DNA of 64,000 nucleotides from UBA2334 sp964396895 (GTDB lineage Bacteria; Pseudomonadota; Gammaproteobacteria; Burkholderiales; Burkholderiaceae_C). Shown here piece after piece: positions 17,695-26,868 of this stretch; position 1 is the stretch's first letter; every line of letters starts with the position of its first letter. The DNA lies in contig CAYNGJ010000020.1 of NCBI GenBank assembly GCA_964396895.1, positions 12,015 through 76,014 of the forward strand. Reading direction: 5' to 3'. The notes beneath the pieces are model-generated. The model was not told the origin of the DNA. It worked only from the letters and a program-made list of their open reading frames with translations, and ran no database searches. The translations under genes were made by a program, and so were the position numbers.

Positions 17695-18443
17695 CCACCC
17701 AAGTGAGTGATTCACTGCCGCCGGTTGTCGCGGGGCCTGATGCGTCACCTCGCTGTGCGGTGTACGCTGCGCCTGCGCCGGGCAGCGCGTTCTGGCAACG
17801 TGGCAGCCAATGGTTGGGGCGTTGTGCCGCCACTGGGCAGAGCATGTCCCAACCTATGGTGCCAGGCGTGTCTCCCCGCGAGCTGTGGTGCCTCACCCGT
17901 ACCCCCAGGCGCTATGGCTGGCATGCCACGCTCAAGGCCCCGTTCAGGCCAGCGTTGGGTGTGACGCAGGCTGACGTGCTGGTGGCGCTGCGGCATCTCG
18001 CTCAGACGCTGCACCCCGTTGTCCTCCCGCCACTGACGGTGGCCATGCTCGGCGACTTTCTGGCCTTGGTGCCGAAGGGGGGGCAAGCCGCCGTGCAGGC
18101 GTTGGCCGATGCCTGCGTGCAAGGTCTGCACCCATTGGCCGCGCCGTTGACGCCCGCAGAGCTGGCTCGGCGCCGTGCGACAGGCCTGAGTCCACGCGAG
18201 GATGAGCTGCTCCTGGCATGGGGATACCCCCATGTACAGGAGCGGTTTCGGTTCCATTTTTCCCTGACCGGATCGCTGTCTCACGTGTCCGACGCCACCC
18301 GGCAAGCGCTGACGCAGGCGGCACAGGACTGGTTTGTGTCGGACACCGAATGGCCGCTGTGCCTGGACGCACTGTCGTTGTTCGACGAACCCGCTCCTGG
18401 CGCCGATTTCCGGTGTCTGTGTCGGGCGGAGTTGGCAGCGTGA
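17691..18443 (+). CDS. DUF1045 family protein, 2H phosphoesterase-like
   Basis: 250 residues. Two H-x-S/T motifs about 127 residues apart (HATLKAP and HFSLTG) match the 2H phosphoesterase superfamily; the family occurs in phosphonate operons. 2H enzymes open cyclic or 2',5'-type phosphodiesters. No phnP is visible in this window, so this protein could hydrolyse the 5-phosphoribosyl 1,2-cyclic phosphate made by PhnJ; that is inference. Coupled by 4-nt overlaps to phnF and phnN. Confidence 0.88.
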   Translation: MTTQVSDSLPPVVAGPDASPRCAVYAAPAPGSAFWQRGSQWLGRCAATGQSMSQPMVPGVSPRELWCLTRTPRRYGWHATLKAPFRPALGVTQADVLVALRHLAQTLHPVVLPPLTVAMLGDFLALVPKGGQAAVQALADACVQGLHPLAAPLTPAELARRRATGLSPREDELLLAWGYPHVQERFRFHFSLTGSLSHVSDATRQALTQAAQDWFVSDTEWPLCLDALSLFDEPAPGADFRCLCRAELAA

Positions 18444-19054
18444 GCGGTCGTTTGGTCTATGTCGTGGGGCCGTCGGGCGTGGGCAAGGACAGCTTGTTGG
18501 CCTGGCTGGTGCAGCACTGGCCCAGTGCGGTGGGCTCACCGCGGCTGCATCTGGCACGCCGCACCATCACCCGTGAGCCCAGCCAGAACGGGGAGATTCA
18601 CGAGAGCACGGACCCCAACGAATTCGCGCAGCTCCAAGCTGCGGGCGCGCTCGCCATGGACTGGGTGGCGCACGGCCTGCACTATGGCATCCGGGCGACC
18701 GAGCTTGCTCCGCTGGCCAGCGGGACGTGCGTGCTGGTGAATGGCTCGCGCGAGGCCTTGCCGCAGGTGGCGCAGCGCTATCCCCATGTGGTGGTGCTGC
18801 ACATCACCGCCAGTTCGCACACCCTGCAGGCTCGGTTGCAATCGCGCCAGCGCGAATCAATGGCCGACGTGCAACGCCGCATGGTCAGGGCGCCCGATTT
18901 GGCGGTGCTGACGTGCCTGCCCTGTGTCGAGGTCGTCAACGACGGTACGTTTGAGTCTGCCTGCGGGCAGATGCTGACCGCATTGCAGGTGTTGTTGGCC
19001 ATGCGGCCCCTGAACGGCGGACCGTCGGCCAGCGCTGTTGGATTGGGCGGTTAA
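18440..19054 (+). CDS. phnN: Ribose 1,5-bisphosphate phosphokinase PhnN
   Basis: 204 residues, guanylate-kinase-like fold with P-loop VVGPSGVGKDSLL and RRTITREPS. It converts ribose 1,5-bisphosphate to PRPP, the last step of the C-P lyase pathway. The GTG at 18440 overlaps the DUF1045 stop as GTGA and yields the expected N-terminus (VSGRLVYVVG); upstream ATGs lie in the wrong gene context. Confidence 0.93.
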   Translation: MSGRLVYVVGPSGVGKDSLLAWLVQHWPSAVGSPRLHLARRTITREPSQNGEIHESTDPNEFAQLQAAGALAMDWVAHGLHYGIRATELAPLASGTCVLVNGSREALPQVAQRYPHVVVLHITASSHTLQARLQSRQRESMADVQRRMVRAPDLAVLTCLPCVEVVNDGTFESACGQMLTALQVLLAMRPLNGGPSASAVGLGG

Positions 19055-19157
19055 AGGCAACATTTCACCACCACTTGATCTCCGTCAGCCCACAAAGGCC
19101 GGTGAAAACGTAAAAACCCGACTTCCCGAAAGGACCACCATCCGTTAAAGAAGTGCA

Positions 19158-20759
19158 ATGAACCTGAATCACTTGAAAATTTCCACGCGACTGACCGTCT
19201 TGATCGGCAGCCTGTCGCTCGGTCTGGTGGCCATTGGCCTCCTGGGCCTGTTGGGCATCAATGCTTCCAATGGTGCACTCAAGGGTGTGTACGAAGACCG
19301 AACCGTCCCCATGGGCCAAATAGCCCAGATCGACAAGTTGATCTTGCAGAACCGCCTGATGATCGCGGGCGCACTGCTCAACCCCACGCCAGAAGAAATC
19401 GCCACCGACACCACGGGGGTGGAGGCGAACATCGCGGCCATCACCAAGCTCTGGGAGGCCTACATGGCCACCACGCTCACGCCCGAGGAAGCCGTGCTGG
19501 CCAAAAAGTTTGCCGAGGTGCGGGGCCGCTTTGTGCAGGAGGGGTTGCGTCCGTCTGTGGCAGCCCTGCGCTCAGGGGACATGGAAGAGGCCCGGCGCGT
19601 GGTGTTCGAGAAAACCCGCCCCCTGTACGTGCCCGTGGGTGAGTACGTGACGGCGCTCATGAAGCTGCAGGTGGACGTGGCCCAGGCGGAATACACACGC
19701 GCCCAGGCACGGTACGACAACCTGCGCCTGCTCATGATTTTGTCCATCGTCAGCGGCATCGCCCTTGCCGGAGGTTATGGCTACCTGACGGTCCGCTCCA
19801 TCAGCGGTGAGCTGGGGGCAGAGCCCCGTGTCGCAGCGGCCCTCGCCCGCCGAGTGGGTGCCGGTGACCTGACGGCGCGCATCGACCTCAAGCCCGGTGA
19901 CACCACCAGCCTGATGGCTCAGCTCAAAGCCATGCAGGACAACCTGATTCACATCGTGCGCCAGGTGCGCGAGGGATCGGGGGCCATGGCCACCGCCACC
20001 AGCCAGATCGCCGCTGGCAACTTGGACTTGTCATCCCGTACCGAGGAGCAGGCGAGTGCGTTGGAGGAAACGGCAGCGTCCATGCAGGAGCTGGCCGGCA
20101 CAGTCAAGCAGAACTTCGACAGCGGTCGCCACGCCAACCAGTTGGCCGGGTCTGCGTCTGAGGTGGCGGTCAAAGGCGGGGCGGTGGTGTCGCAGGTGGT
20201 GCACACCATGGAAGCCATCAACACGTCGTCGCGCAAGATCGCCGACATCATCGGTGTGATCGACGGCATCGCTTTTCAGACCAACATCCTGGCGCTGAAC
20301 GCGGCGGTGGAAGCCGCCCGGGCGGGTGAGCAGGGCCGGGGGTTTGCCGTGGTCGCCAGCGAGGTGCGCAGTCTGGCCGGGCGGTCGGCGACCGCGGCCA
20401 AGGAAATCAAGGGATTGATCGAGGCCTCGGTCAACAACGTGTCCGATGGCTGCAAGCTGGTCGAGCAGGCGGGCAGCACCATGGATGAAATCGTGGTCAG
20501 CGTGCGGCGCGTGGCCGACATCATGGGCGAGATCACCGCCGCCAGTCAGGACCAGACGGCGGGCATTGACCAGATCAACCAAGCCATGACCCAGATGGAC
20601 GAGGTCACCCAGCAAAACGCGGCCTTGGTGGAGGAGGCTTCCGCGGCGGCTCAGTCGCTGGAGGCCCAGGCCAACCACATGGTCAACTTGGTCAGCGTGT
20701 TCCAGCTGAGCGAGAGCGACCACCGCCTGGCCCTGACCCCCAGCGCTGCACGCGGCTGA
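19158..20759 (+). CDS. Methyl-accepting chemotaxis protein
   Basis: 533 residues. Membrane segments at about 12-32 and 190-210 flank a four-helix-bundle periplasmic domain without an obvious cofactor motif. A HAMP linker and the signalling domain follow, with the conserved hairpin IAFQTNILALNAAVEAA. There is no C-terminal pentapeptide for CheR docking. The bacteriohemerythrin 37 nt downstream suggests an oxygen-linked cue, though nothing in the receptor proves it. Confidence 0.93.
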   Translation: MNLNHLKISTRLTVLIGSLSLGLVAIGLLGLLGINASNGALKGVYEDRTVPMGQIAQIDKLILQNRLMIAGALLNPTPEEIATDTTGVEANIAAITKLWEAYMATTLTPEEAVLAKKFAEVRGRFVQEGLRPSVAALRSGDMEEARRVVFEKTRPLYVPVGEYVTALMKLQVDVAQAEYTRAQARYDNLRLLMILSIVSGIALAGGYGYLTVRSISGELGAEPRVAAALARRVGAGDLTARIDLKPGDTTSLMAQLKAMQDNLIHIVRQVREGSGAMATATSQIAAGNLDLSSRTEEQASALEETAASMQELAGTVKQNFDSGRHANQLAGSASEVAVKGGAVVSQVVHTMEAINTSSRKIADIIGVIDGIAFQTNILALNAAVEAARAGEQGRGFAVVASEVRSLAGRSATAAKEIKGLIEASVNNVSDGCKLVEQAGSTMDEIVVSVRRVADIMGEITAASQDQTAGIDQINQAMTQMDEVTQQNAALVEEASAAAQSLEAQANHMVNLVSVFQLSESDHRLALTPSAARG

Positions 20760-20796
20760 CGCCAACGCCCGCTCACCCACTCAACGAGGAACGCAC

Positions 20797-21234
20797 ATGG
20801 CATATTTTGAATGGGCCAGCGACATGGAGATCGACCACGGCCCCATCGACCAGGACCACCGCAAGCTGGTGGACTTGGTCAACACACTGCACACGGTCAC
20901 GTCCGAGGGACGAGGGCAGCAGATCGTGGACCGGGTGCTCGGCGAGTTGATCCGCTACACCGCCGATCACCTGCGGCGCGAAGAGAAACTGATGGAGTCC
21001 TTGAAATTCCCCAACCTGGCCAACCACAAGGTGGGGCACGACGCTTTCCTGGCGTCGATTCAGGACCTGAAAAAGCAGTACGACGCGGGCAGCATCACTG
21101 TGGCCGCCCAGCTGTCCACGGTGCTGCGCGACTGGTTGTCGCTGCACATTCGGCGCTCCGACAAGGAGCTGCTGGCCTTGCTCAAAAAATCCCAACCCCG
21201 CAAAGCCCCGCCCCAGGCGGGACAAAAAATTTGA
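20797..21234 (+). CDS. Bacteriohemerythrin
   Basis: 145 residues. The diiron ligands are all present: IDHGPIDQDHRKLVDL, ADHLRREEKLM, HKVGHDAFL and WLSLHIRRSDKELL. This is the compact single-domain form that binds oxygen in the cytoplasm. It follows the MCP closely and starts after AACGAGGAACGCAC (GAGGA ribosome site). It may deliver or report oxygen to the chemoreceptor. Confidence 0.93.
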   Translation: MAYFEWASDMEIDHGPIDQDHRKLVDLVNTLHTVTSEGRGQQIVDRVLGELIRYTADHLRREEKLMESLKFPNLANHKVGHDAFLASIQDLKKQYDAGSITVAAQLSTVLRDWLSLHIRRSDKELLALLKKSQPRKAPPQAGQKI

Positions 21235-21240
21235 AGAAAA

Positions 21241-21290
21241 TTGGCCGCTAGCGCATGCACAGATTGCATTTATAGCTACTGAAATTGATG
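21241..21290 (+). repeat. WGCGC-N19-WGCTA repeat, copy 1
   Basis: TTGGCCGCT precedes AGCGC, then 19 nt, then AGCTA and an AT-rich tail (CTGAAATTGATG). Intergenic, right after the hemerythrin stop. One of eight clear copies in the window with an identical core spacing. Confidence 0.75.
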
Positions 21291-21332
21291 TTCTTCTGCC
21301 CGCCAATCGGGCGGACACGCGGTGTGCCCAAT

Positions 21333-21360
21333 AAAAAAGCCACGCAGGCGGTGCGTGGCT
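21333..21360 (-). terminator. Rho-independent terminator of the DUF4148 gene
   Basis: Read on the minus strand: AGCCACGCA, 5-nt loop, TGCGTGGCT and a run of T. A perfect 9-bp stem 34 nt after the DUF4148 stop. Confidence 0.8.
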
Positions 21361-21393
21361 GGGGGGTGACTGGGCGGGTGGCCCCGCCCGATC

Positions 21394-21798
21394 TCACATG
21401 GCCAGGTTGCCCGTGGCGATCTGACCGGCGCGCAGGGCCATGCGGCCTTCCTGGCGCACTTCTTCACGGGTGCGCACGGCTGGGGCGGCGGCATACGCCT
21501 CGGGAACTTCGCCGTTGACCGTGGGCTGGGCGTTGTTCAGGGCGTGGCGAACCTGCTCGCGGCTCAGGGGCGCACCTGCAACGGCCTGGCCGTCGGCGGC
21601 AGAGAACTCGCCGGCTGCCGGTGCACCCTGGGCCACCTGGTTGTAGCTGGCACGGGGTGTCTTGGCGACGCTGGCGGTGTAGGGCACGGCGGCCTGCTCG
21701 ACACCGGAGAACTCGCCCGAAGCGGGGGCTGCAAAGCTGGCGGTGGCGCCCAATGTGGCAGCGGCGGCGATGGCGATGGCGAAAACGTGGCGGTTCAT
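21394..21798 (-). CDS. DUF4148 domain secreted protein
   Basis: 134 residues. A signal peptide (MNRHVFAIAIAAAATLGATASFAAP) is followed by an Ala/Gly/Pro-rich mature part with two related segments, SGEFSGVEQAA and AGEFSAADGQA, and the C-terminal RTREEVRQEGRMALRAGQIATGNL typical of DUF4148 proteins of Burkholderiales. The function of the family is unknown; it is periplasmic or exported. It ends in a strong terminator and is divergent from a LysR gene. Confidence 0.88.
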   Translation of the reverse strand: MNRHVFAIAIAAAATLGATASFAAPASGEFSGVEQAAVPYTASVAKTPRASYNQVAQGAPAAGEFSAADGQAVAGAPLSREQVRHALNNAQPTVNGEVPEAYAAAPAVRTREEVRQEGRMALRAGQIATGNLAM

Positions 21799-21960
21799 GG
21801 TGAAAATTCCTTGACAGTTGAAGTGGAGATGTCGGGCATGGCGGTGATTGGGTGTTCCGTCTGCCCTGCCTCGGTGAGTCGTTGTGACGTGTGGCTCATC
21901 GATGGGTTGAACTGTATTCGTGTTAACCCTGCGGATAAACGGCCATAAAATACATTTACT

Positions 21961-21977
21961 GTTTCTAAATCAGAAAC
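21961..21977. promoter_or_regulatory. Palindromic candidate LysR operator
   Basis: GTTTCT-n5-AGAAAC is a perfect inverted repeat, extended to T-n17-A when the flanking bases are counted, 32 nt before the LysR start and in the divergent DUF4148/LysR gap. It fits a LysR autoregulatory site. Confidence 0.5.
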
Positions 21978-22009
21978 AATATGGGCGTTGAAAACGCAGA
22001 AAGTGCCCC

Positions 22010-22930
22010 ATGGACCGTTTGCTTTCCATGCGCGTCTTCCAGCAAGTGGCCGACGAAGGCAGTTTTGCCGCGGCCGCGCGCGCGCTGGACATGTCACCCG
22101 CTGTCGTCACCCGGCTGGTGGTGGACCTGGAGGAACACCTGGGGGCCCGCCTCATGCAGCGCACCACGCGCCGCCTGGCCCTGACCGAGGCGGGCCAGGC
22201 CTACCTGGAGCGGGTGCGCCACATCCTGCGCGACATCGACGAGGCCCATGCCCTGGCCAACGCCCACACCGAGGAGATGCAGGGGGTGCTGCGCATACAG
22301 GCGCCGCCCGTGCTGGCGGTGCACATCCTGGCGCCGCTGGTGGCCGGGTTTCGGGCGCTGCACCCCGGCATCACGCTGGACATCGATGTGGACGCACCTG
22401 AAAAGCCGGCCATTGAAGAGCACGACATCACCCTGATGGGCGCGGACGCCAACTTCGATGGCAACGTCATCGCCCGCCCCGTGATCGACTCGCACGGCGT
22501 GCTGGTGGCCTCGGCCGCCTACGCGGCGCAGCGCGGGTTGCCCAGTCAGCCGGAAGACCTGGCGCACCACCTGTGTCTGCGGCTCAAGCAGGCTGGGCAA
22601 CGCCCCACCCTGTGGAGGCTGCTGCACATGCGCGAGGCCGACCGCGTGGTCGAGGTGCCGGTGCAGCCCGTGCTGTGGGTCAACCACACCGACACACTGC
22701 TGCGCGCCACACACGACGGCGCCGGCATCAGCGCCGCGCCACTGGAGCTGGTGGCCCCCCACCTGAGCAGCGGCGAGCTGGTGCGCGTGCTGCCCGATTG
22801 GGTCACCGGTCACTTCACCCTGTACGCCGCCATGCCCAGCCGCCGCTTCGTGCCCAAGCGCACCCGGGTGTTCCTGGACTACCTGACCGAACACACGCGG
22901 GCCAACCTGGCCAAGGTGCTGGCCGCTTGA
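22010..22930 (+). CDS. LysR family transcriptional regulator
   Basis: 306 residues. The N-terminal winged helix-turn-helix (GSFAAAARALDMSPAVVTRL) and an effector domain from about 90 fit the CrgA/DhcR-like group of LysR proteins. Divergent from the DUF4148 gene with a palindrome between them, so either its own gene or that neighbour may be a target. Effector unknown. Confidence 0.92.
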   Translation: MDRLLSMRVFQQVADEGSFAAAARALDMSPAVVTRLVVDLEEHLGARLMQRTTRRLALTEAGQAYLERVRHILRDIDEAHALANAHTEEMQGVLRIQAPPVLAVHILAPLVAGFRALHPGITLDIDVDAPEKPAIEEHDITLMGADANFDGNVIARPVIDSHGVLVASAAYAAQRGLPSQPEDLAHHLCLRLKQAGQRPTLWRLLHMREADRVVEVPVQPVLWVNHTDTLLRATHDGAGISAAPLELVAPHLSSGELVRVLPDWVTGHFTLYAAMPSRRFVPKRTRVFLDYLTEHTRANLAKVLAA

Positions 22931-22940
22931 TGTGTGTCAA

Positions 22941-22961
22941 TGTCCAACTTAAGATTGGACA
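22941..22961. promoter_or_regulatory. Palindrome upstream of the B12-binding MerR operon
   Basis: TGTCCAA-n7-TTGGACA is a perfect 7-bp inverted repeat with a TTAAG centre, 50 nt before the MerR start. Long symmetric sites of this kind are bound by MerR-family dimers. It is the best candidate for the operator of the MerR/CheB-CheR/GGDEF-EAL operon. Confidence 0.6.
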
Positions 22962-23011
22962 ACATACTCCACCGCTTTCATCCACTCCCTGCCAGACAGG
23001 GGGCCGCACAC

Positions 23012-23923
23012 ATGGTCACCATCGGGGTCGTCGCCGCCGAACTGGGCGTATCCACCGCCACTTTGCGCAAGTGGGAGAGCCGCTATGGGCGCCCCGTCCC
23101 GCAGCGGTCAACGGGGGGCGCACGCCTGTACGACGAGGCCGAAGTGGCCTGGCTGCGGGTGGCCAAGCGGCAGATGGACGCGGGCGTTCGGCCCGCCGAT
23201 GCCATGGCGCAGGCCACCCTGCGGCCCGCCACCTCCGAGCCTGACGCCACGGGGGGCGGCGCGGTGGGGTCCGTGACCGAACAGGCCGTGGCCCACGCCC
23301 TGACCCTCCTGTGTGAGCACCGACTGGACGAGTGCCACGCACACCTGCTGGCGCAGCGCCAGCGCCTGGGGCTGGTGGCGTTTGCGGACGGCGTGGCGGG
23401 GCCGTTGGCCGCCGCCGTGGGAGAGGCCTGGGCCAGGGGGGACGTGCAGGTGTTTGAAGAGCACGGCTTCAGCGCGGTGCTGCGTGCCGTCCTCGAGGTG
23501 CGGGCATTTGGTGGTGCACCCGATGCCACCGTTGCGCCCGTGTGCACCGTGCTGCTGGCCACGCTGTCTGGCGAGCAGCACACCCTGGGCCTGGCCATGG
23601 TGCAAGCGGTGTTGCAGCAGGCGGGTGTGCGCTGCGTCAACCTGGGCGCCGGTCTGCCCGAGGCCGAACTGGTGGCCGCGGCGCAGGCGTTTGGGGCGGA
23701 TGTGGTGGGCGTGTCGCTCAGCCTGGCCATGCCCGAGCGGACCATGCAGCGGCAGTTGCTGGCGCTGCGGGAAAGTCTGCCCGGCCACCGGGCCGTGTGG
23801 GCAGGGGGTGCGGGTGCGGGGCGGCTGCGGCGGGTGCCCGACGGTGTGCAGGTGTTCGCCACCTGCGCCGCAGCGTGCCTGGCGCTGGACGAGTGGCGGC
23901 TGCGTCGGGCCGCACAGGGATGA
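23012..23923 (+). CDS. MerR family regulator with cobalamin-binding domain (CarH/LitR-like)
   Basis: 303 residues. An N-terminal MerR helix-turn-helix (IGVVAAELGVSTATLRKWESRYG) is followed by a four-helix B12-binding cap and a Rossmann-like cobalamin domain. Two hallmark motifs of AdoCbl photoreceptors are visible: Wx9EH (W, ARGDVQVFE, EH) and GEQHTLG with the lower-ligand His. The residue after the Trp, a His in Thermus CarH as I recall it, is Ala here. ATG 23012 is preferred over 22934, which would place a perfect palindrome inside the gene. Coupled to the next gene by ATGA. Confidence 0.9.
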   Translation: MVTIGVVAAELGVSTATLRKWESRYGRPVPQRSTGGARLYDEAEVAWLRVAKRQMDAGVRPADAMAQATLRPATSEPDATGGGAVGSVTEQAVAHALTLLCEHRLDECHAHLLAQRQRLGLVAFADGVAGPLAAAVGEAWARGDVQVFEEHGFSAVLRAVLEVRAFGGAPDATVAPVCTVLLATLSGEQHTLGLAMVQAVLQQAGVRCVNLGAGLPEAELVAAAQAFGADVVGVSLSLAMPERTMQRQLLALRESLPGHRAVWAGGAGAGRLRRVPDGVQVFATCAAACLALDEWRLRRAAQG

Positions 23924-26868
23924 ACAACAACCGATCAACCATGAAGAAATTGAACACCCACCTGGCACAGCCACCATTTCGGGGCTACGTGGTCGGCATT
24001 GGCGCGTCGGCTGGCGGCCTGGAGGCGCTGGAGCTGTTTTTTGACCATTGCGCGGTGGACAGCGGCGCCGCCTACGTGGTGGTGCAGCACCTGTCACCCG
24101 ACCACAAAAGCATGATGACCAACCTGCTGGCCCGTCACACCACCATGCCCGTGGTGATGGTGGAAGACGAAATGCCGCTGGTGGCCAACCAGGTGCACCT
24201 GATTCCGCCGGGCGCCGTCATGCGGGTGGTGTCGGGGCAACTGCGGCTGACGCCCAAGAGCCCCCACGGGCTGACCTTGCCCATCGACATCTTCTTCACC
24301 TCGCTGGCCGATGCCTTTGGCAACAAAGCGGTGGGGGTGGTGCTGTCGGGCACCGGCACCGATGGCACCCGGGGGGCGGTGGCCATCAATGCCGCTGGGG
24401 GTTTCCTGCTGGTGCAGGAGCCGCGCCAGGCCAAATTTGACGGCATGCCGCGCAGCGCCCTGTCGACCGCCGTGGTCGACGAAGTGCTGCCCGCCGAAGA
24501 GCTGGCCCCGCGGGTGCTGTCTCACATCCGCAATGTGCCCTACGCATCGGACAAGCCGCGCGAAGACGCCCCCCGGCCCCAGGTGTTGTCGGCAGACGAG
24601 GCACTGCGAGACTTGCTGGCCTTGTTGCAACACGCCGGTGGCATTGACTTTCGGGAGTACAAGCCCGCCACCGTCATGCGCCGCATCGAGCGGCGCATGC
24701 AGGTGCGCCACGTGCCCGACGTGGCCAGCTACCTGGCCCAGGTGGAGCAGGACAGGGCCGAGCTGTTTGTGCTGCGCCGCGAGTTGCTGATTGCGGTCAC
24801 CAGCTTTTTCCGCGACCCCGAGGCGTTTGACGCCCTGGCAGAACTGGTGGTGGCGCCGCTGGTGGCGGCCGCATCGGCCAACGACACCCTGCGGGTGTGG
24901 GTGGCTGGTACGTCCACCGGGGAGGAGGCCTATTCGGTGGCCATGCTCTTCCTGGAAGCGTTCGAGCGTGAGCGCAAGTGGGCCAACCTCAAGGTGTTTG
25001 CCACCGACGTGAACCAGCAGAACATCGATGTGGCCACCTCCGGGCAGTACCCCGAGTCGGCCGCGGCCGAGCTGACGCCGGAGCGGCTGGAGCGGTTTTT
25101 CACCCGCAACGGCAACCATTTTGTGGTCAAGCCCGAGTTGCGGCAGGCCATTGTGTTCGCCCGGCACAACCTGCTCGACGACCCACCGTTCACCCGCATG
25201 GACCTGGTGACCTGTCGCAACACCCTGATCTATTTCCGCCCCGATGCCCAGGAGCGTGCCCTGCAGCGTTTGCAGTACGCCGTCAAGCCCAACGGCAGCC
25301 TCTACCTCGGGTCCAGCGAATCGCTGGCCAACGCCACGTCGGGTTTCAGCACCCTGCACGCCAAGCACAAACTGTTTCGCCGCACCGGCGGCACGGGGCG
25401 GATCCTGTTTGACACCACCGCCCGGGTGGCCGGGACGGGTGAGCCCAAGGCGGCGCGGTCGGCCAAGGGCAAGGCGGTGCAGGCGTTGCAATCGGACGGG
25501 CAGCTGATCGAGGCTGGGGTGGCCACCCTGCTGGGGACGTTTGCACCGCCAGCCATGTTGGTCAATGACCGCCACGAGGCGGTGCACCTGTTCGGCAATG
25601 TGCAGCCTTTTTTCCGCGTCAAGGAGGGGCTGGCCAGCCTGGACCTGTCGCGCATCCTGCCCGAACGCCTGGTGCCGGTCGCGTCGGCCCTGGTGTTCAA
25701 GGCCACCAAGGGGGGTGAGCGGGTGGTGTCGGCGCCTTTGCACCTGGATGACGCCGGAACGGACCCTGTGCCACTGCGCCTCAGCGCCTACCCCATTCAA
25801 CACCCTGGCGACGAGCGTTTTGTGTTGCTGTGCTTTGAGTGGTTGCACACGGCAGAGCCATCCGCGGCCATCGACGTGGACGGCGAAACCATGGCCAGGA
25901 TGGCGTTGCTGGAGCGCGAGCTCATGGCCACCCGTGAGAGCCTGCAGGCCACCATCGAAGAGCTGGAAACCTCCAACGAAGAACTGCAGGCCACCAACGA
26001 AGAGCTGATGGCCTCCAACGAAGAGCTGCAAAGTTCCAACGAAGAGTTGCAATCGGTGAACGAGGAGCTCAACACCGTCAATGCCGAGTTCCAGGAAAAA
26101 ATGCTCATCCTCAATCGGCTCAACACCGACATGGACAGCATGGCCAAGGCGGTGGGGGTGGCGACGGTGTTTGTGGACACCGACATGCACCTCACCCGGT
26201 TCAGCCCCGATGCGCTGGACATCTTCAAGCTCCGCGACACCGACCTGGGTCGCCCCCTGGACGACATCGCCCACCGCCTGCGCTACCCGGGCCTGATGTC
26301 GGACCTCAAGCGCACCCTGATGACCGACCGGATGACCGAGCACGAAGTGCTTTCCGACGACGGACGGCTGTACCTCTGCCGCATGTTGCCCTACAGCGTG
26401 CCCTCCAGCAGCCAGCGCGGCGCCGTGGCCACGTTTGTCGACGTGACGGTGTTCCGCGACCTGCAGCGCATGCAGGCCGTCATCGATGCCTTGCCCGAGC
26501 ATGTGGCCGTGCTGGAGCACGACGGCCGCATCTCCATGGTCAATGCCGCCTGGCGCAACTTTGCCCGGGCCAACGGTGACCGCGAGCTGAACCACTCCGG
26601 GCCGGGTGCCAACTACCTCGATGCCTGCAGGGCCGCCCATGACGCGGGCGACGAGTTCGGCGTGCGCGCCTGGCGCGGGGTCAAAAGTGTGCTGGAAGGC
26701 AGCCATCCGCTGTTTTCCATGCAGTACCCCTGCCATTCGCCCGATGAGGAGCGCTGGTTCGTCATGAACGTGGCCCCGGTCAAGGGGCACGAGTTTGGCG
26801 CGGTGGTCAGCCACGTCAACATTTCCCACTGGTACCTGAACGAACGCCCCGGCGCGCCCCCTGAATGA
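23920..26868 (+). CDS. CheB-CheR hybrid protein with PAS domains
   Basis: 982 residues. A CheB methylesterase domain (GIGASAGGLEAL, QHLSPDHKS, SGTGTDGTRG; about 18-205) is joined to a CheR methyltransferase (REYKPATVMRRIERRM, WVAGTSTGEEAYSVAM; about 215-490). Residues 667-735 form a long coiled coil with repeated SNEEL/TNEEL heptads, followed by PAS domains. There is no receiver domain and no GGDEF, so its control must come from the PAS/coil part. The first gene of the operon overlaps it by 4 nt. Confidence 0.92.
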   Translation: MNNNRSTMKKLNTHLAQPPFRGYVVGIGASAGGLEALELFFDHCAVDSGAAYVVVQHLSPDHKSMMTNLLARHTTMPVVMVEDEMPLVANQVHLIPPGAVMRVVSGQLRLTPKSPHGLTLPIDIFFTSLADAFGNKAVGVVLSGTGTDGTRGAVAINAAGGFLLVQEPRQAKFDGMPRSALSTAVVDEVLPAEELAPRVLSHIRNVPYASDKPREDAPRPQVLSADEALRDLLALLQHAGGIDFREYKPATVMRRIERRMQVRHVPDVASYLAQVEQDRAELFVLRRELLIAVTSFFRDPEAFDALAELVVAPLVAAASANDTLRVWVAGTSTGEEAYSVAMLFLEAFERERKWANLKVFATDVNQQNIDVATSGQYPESAAAELTPERLERFFTRNGNHFVVKPELRQAIVFARHNLLDDPPFTRMDLVTCRNTLIYFRPDAQERALQRLQYAVKPNGSLYLGSSESLANATSGFSTLHAKHKLFRRTGGTGRILFDTTARVAGTGEPKAARSAKGKAVQALQSDGQLIEAGVATLLGTFAPPAMLVNDRHEAVHLFGNVQPFFRVKEGLASLDLSRILPERLVPVASALVFKATKGGERVVSAPLHLDDAGTDPVPLRLSAYPIQHPGDERFVLLCFEWLHTAEPSAAIDVDGETMARMALLERELMATRESLQATIEELETSNEELQATNEELMASNEELQSSNEELQSVNEELNTVNAEFQEKMLILNRLNTDMDSMAKAVGVATVFVDTDMHLTRFSPDALDIFKLRDTDLGRPLDDIAHRLRYPGLMSDLKRTLMTDRMTEHEVLSDDGRLYLCRMLPYSVPSSSQRGAVATFVDVTVFRDLQRMQAVIDALPEHVAVLEHDGRISMVNAAWRNFARANGDRELNHSGPGANYLDACRAAHDAGDEFGVRAWRGVKSVLEGSHPLFSMQYPCHSPDEERWFVMNVAPVKGHEFGAVVSHVNISHWYLNERPGAPPE

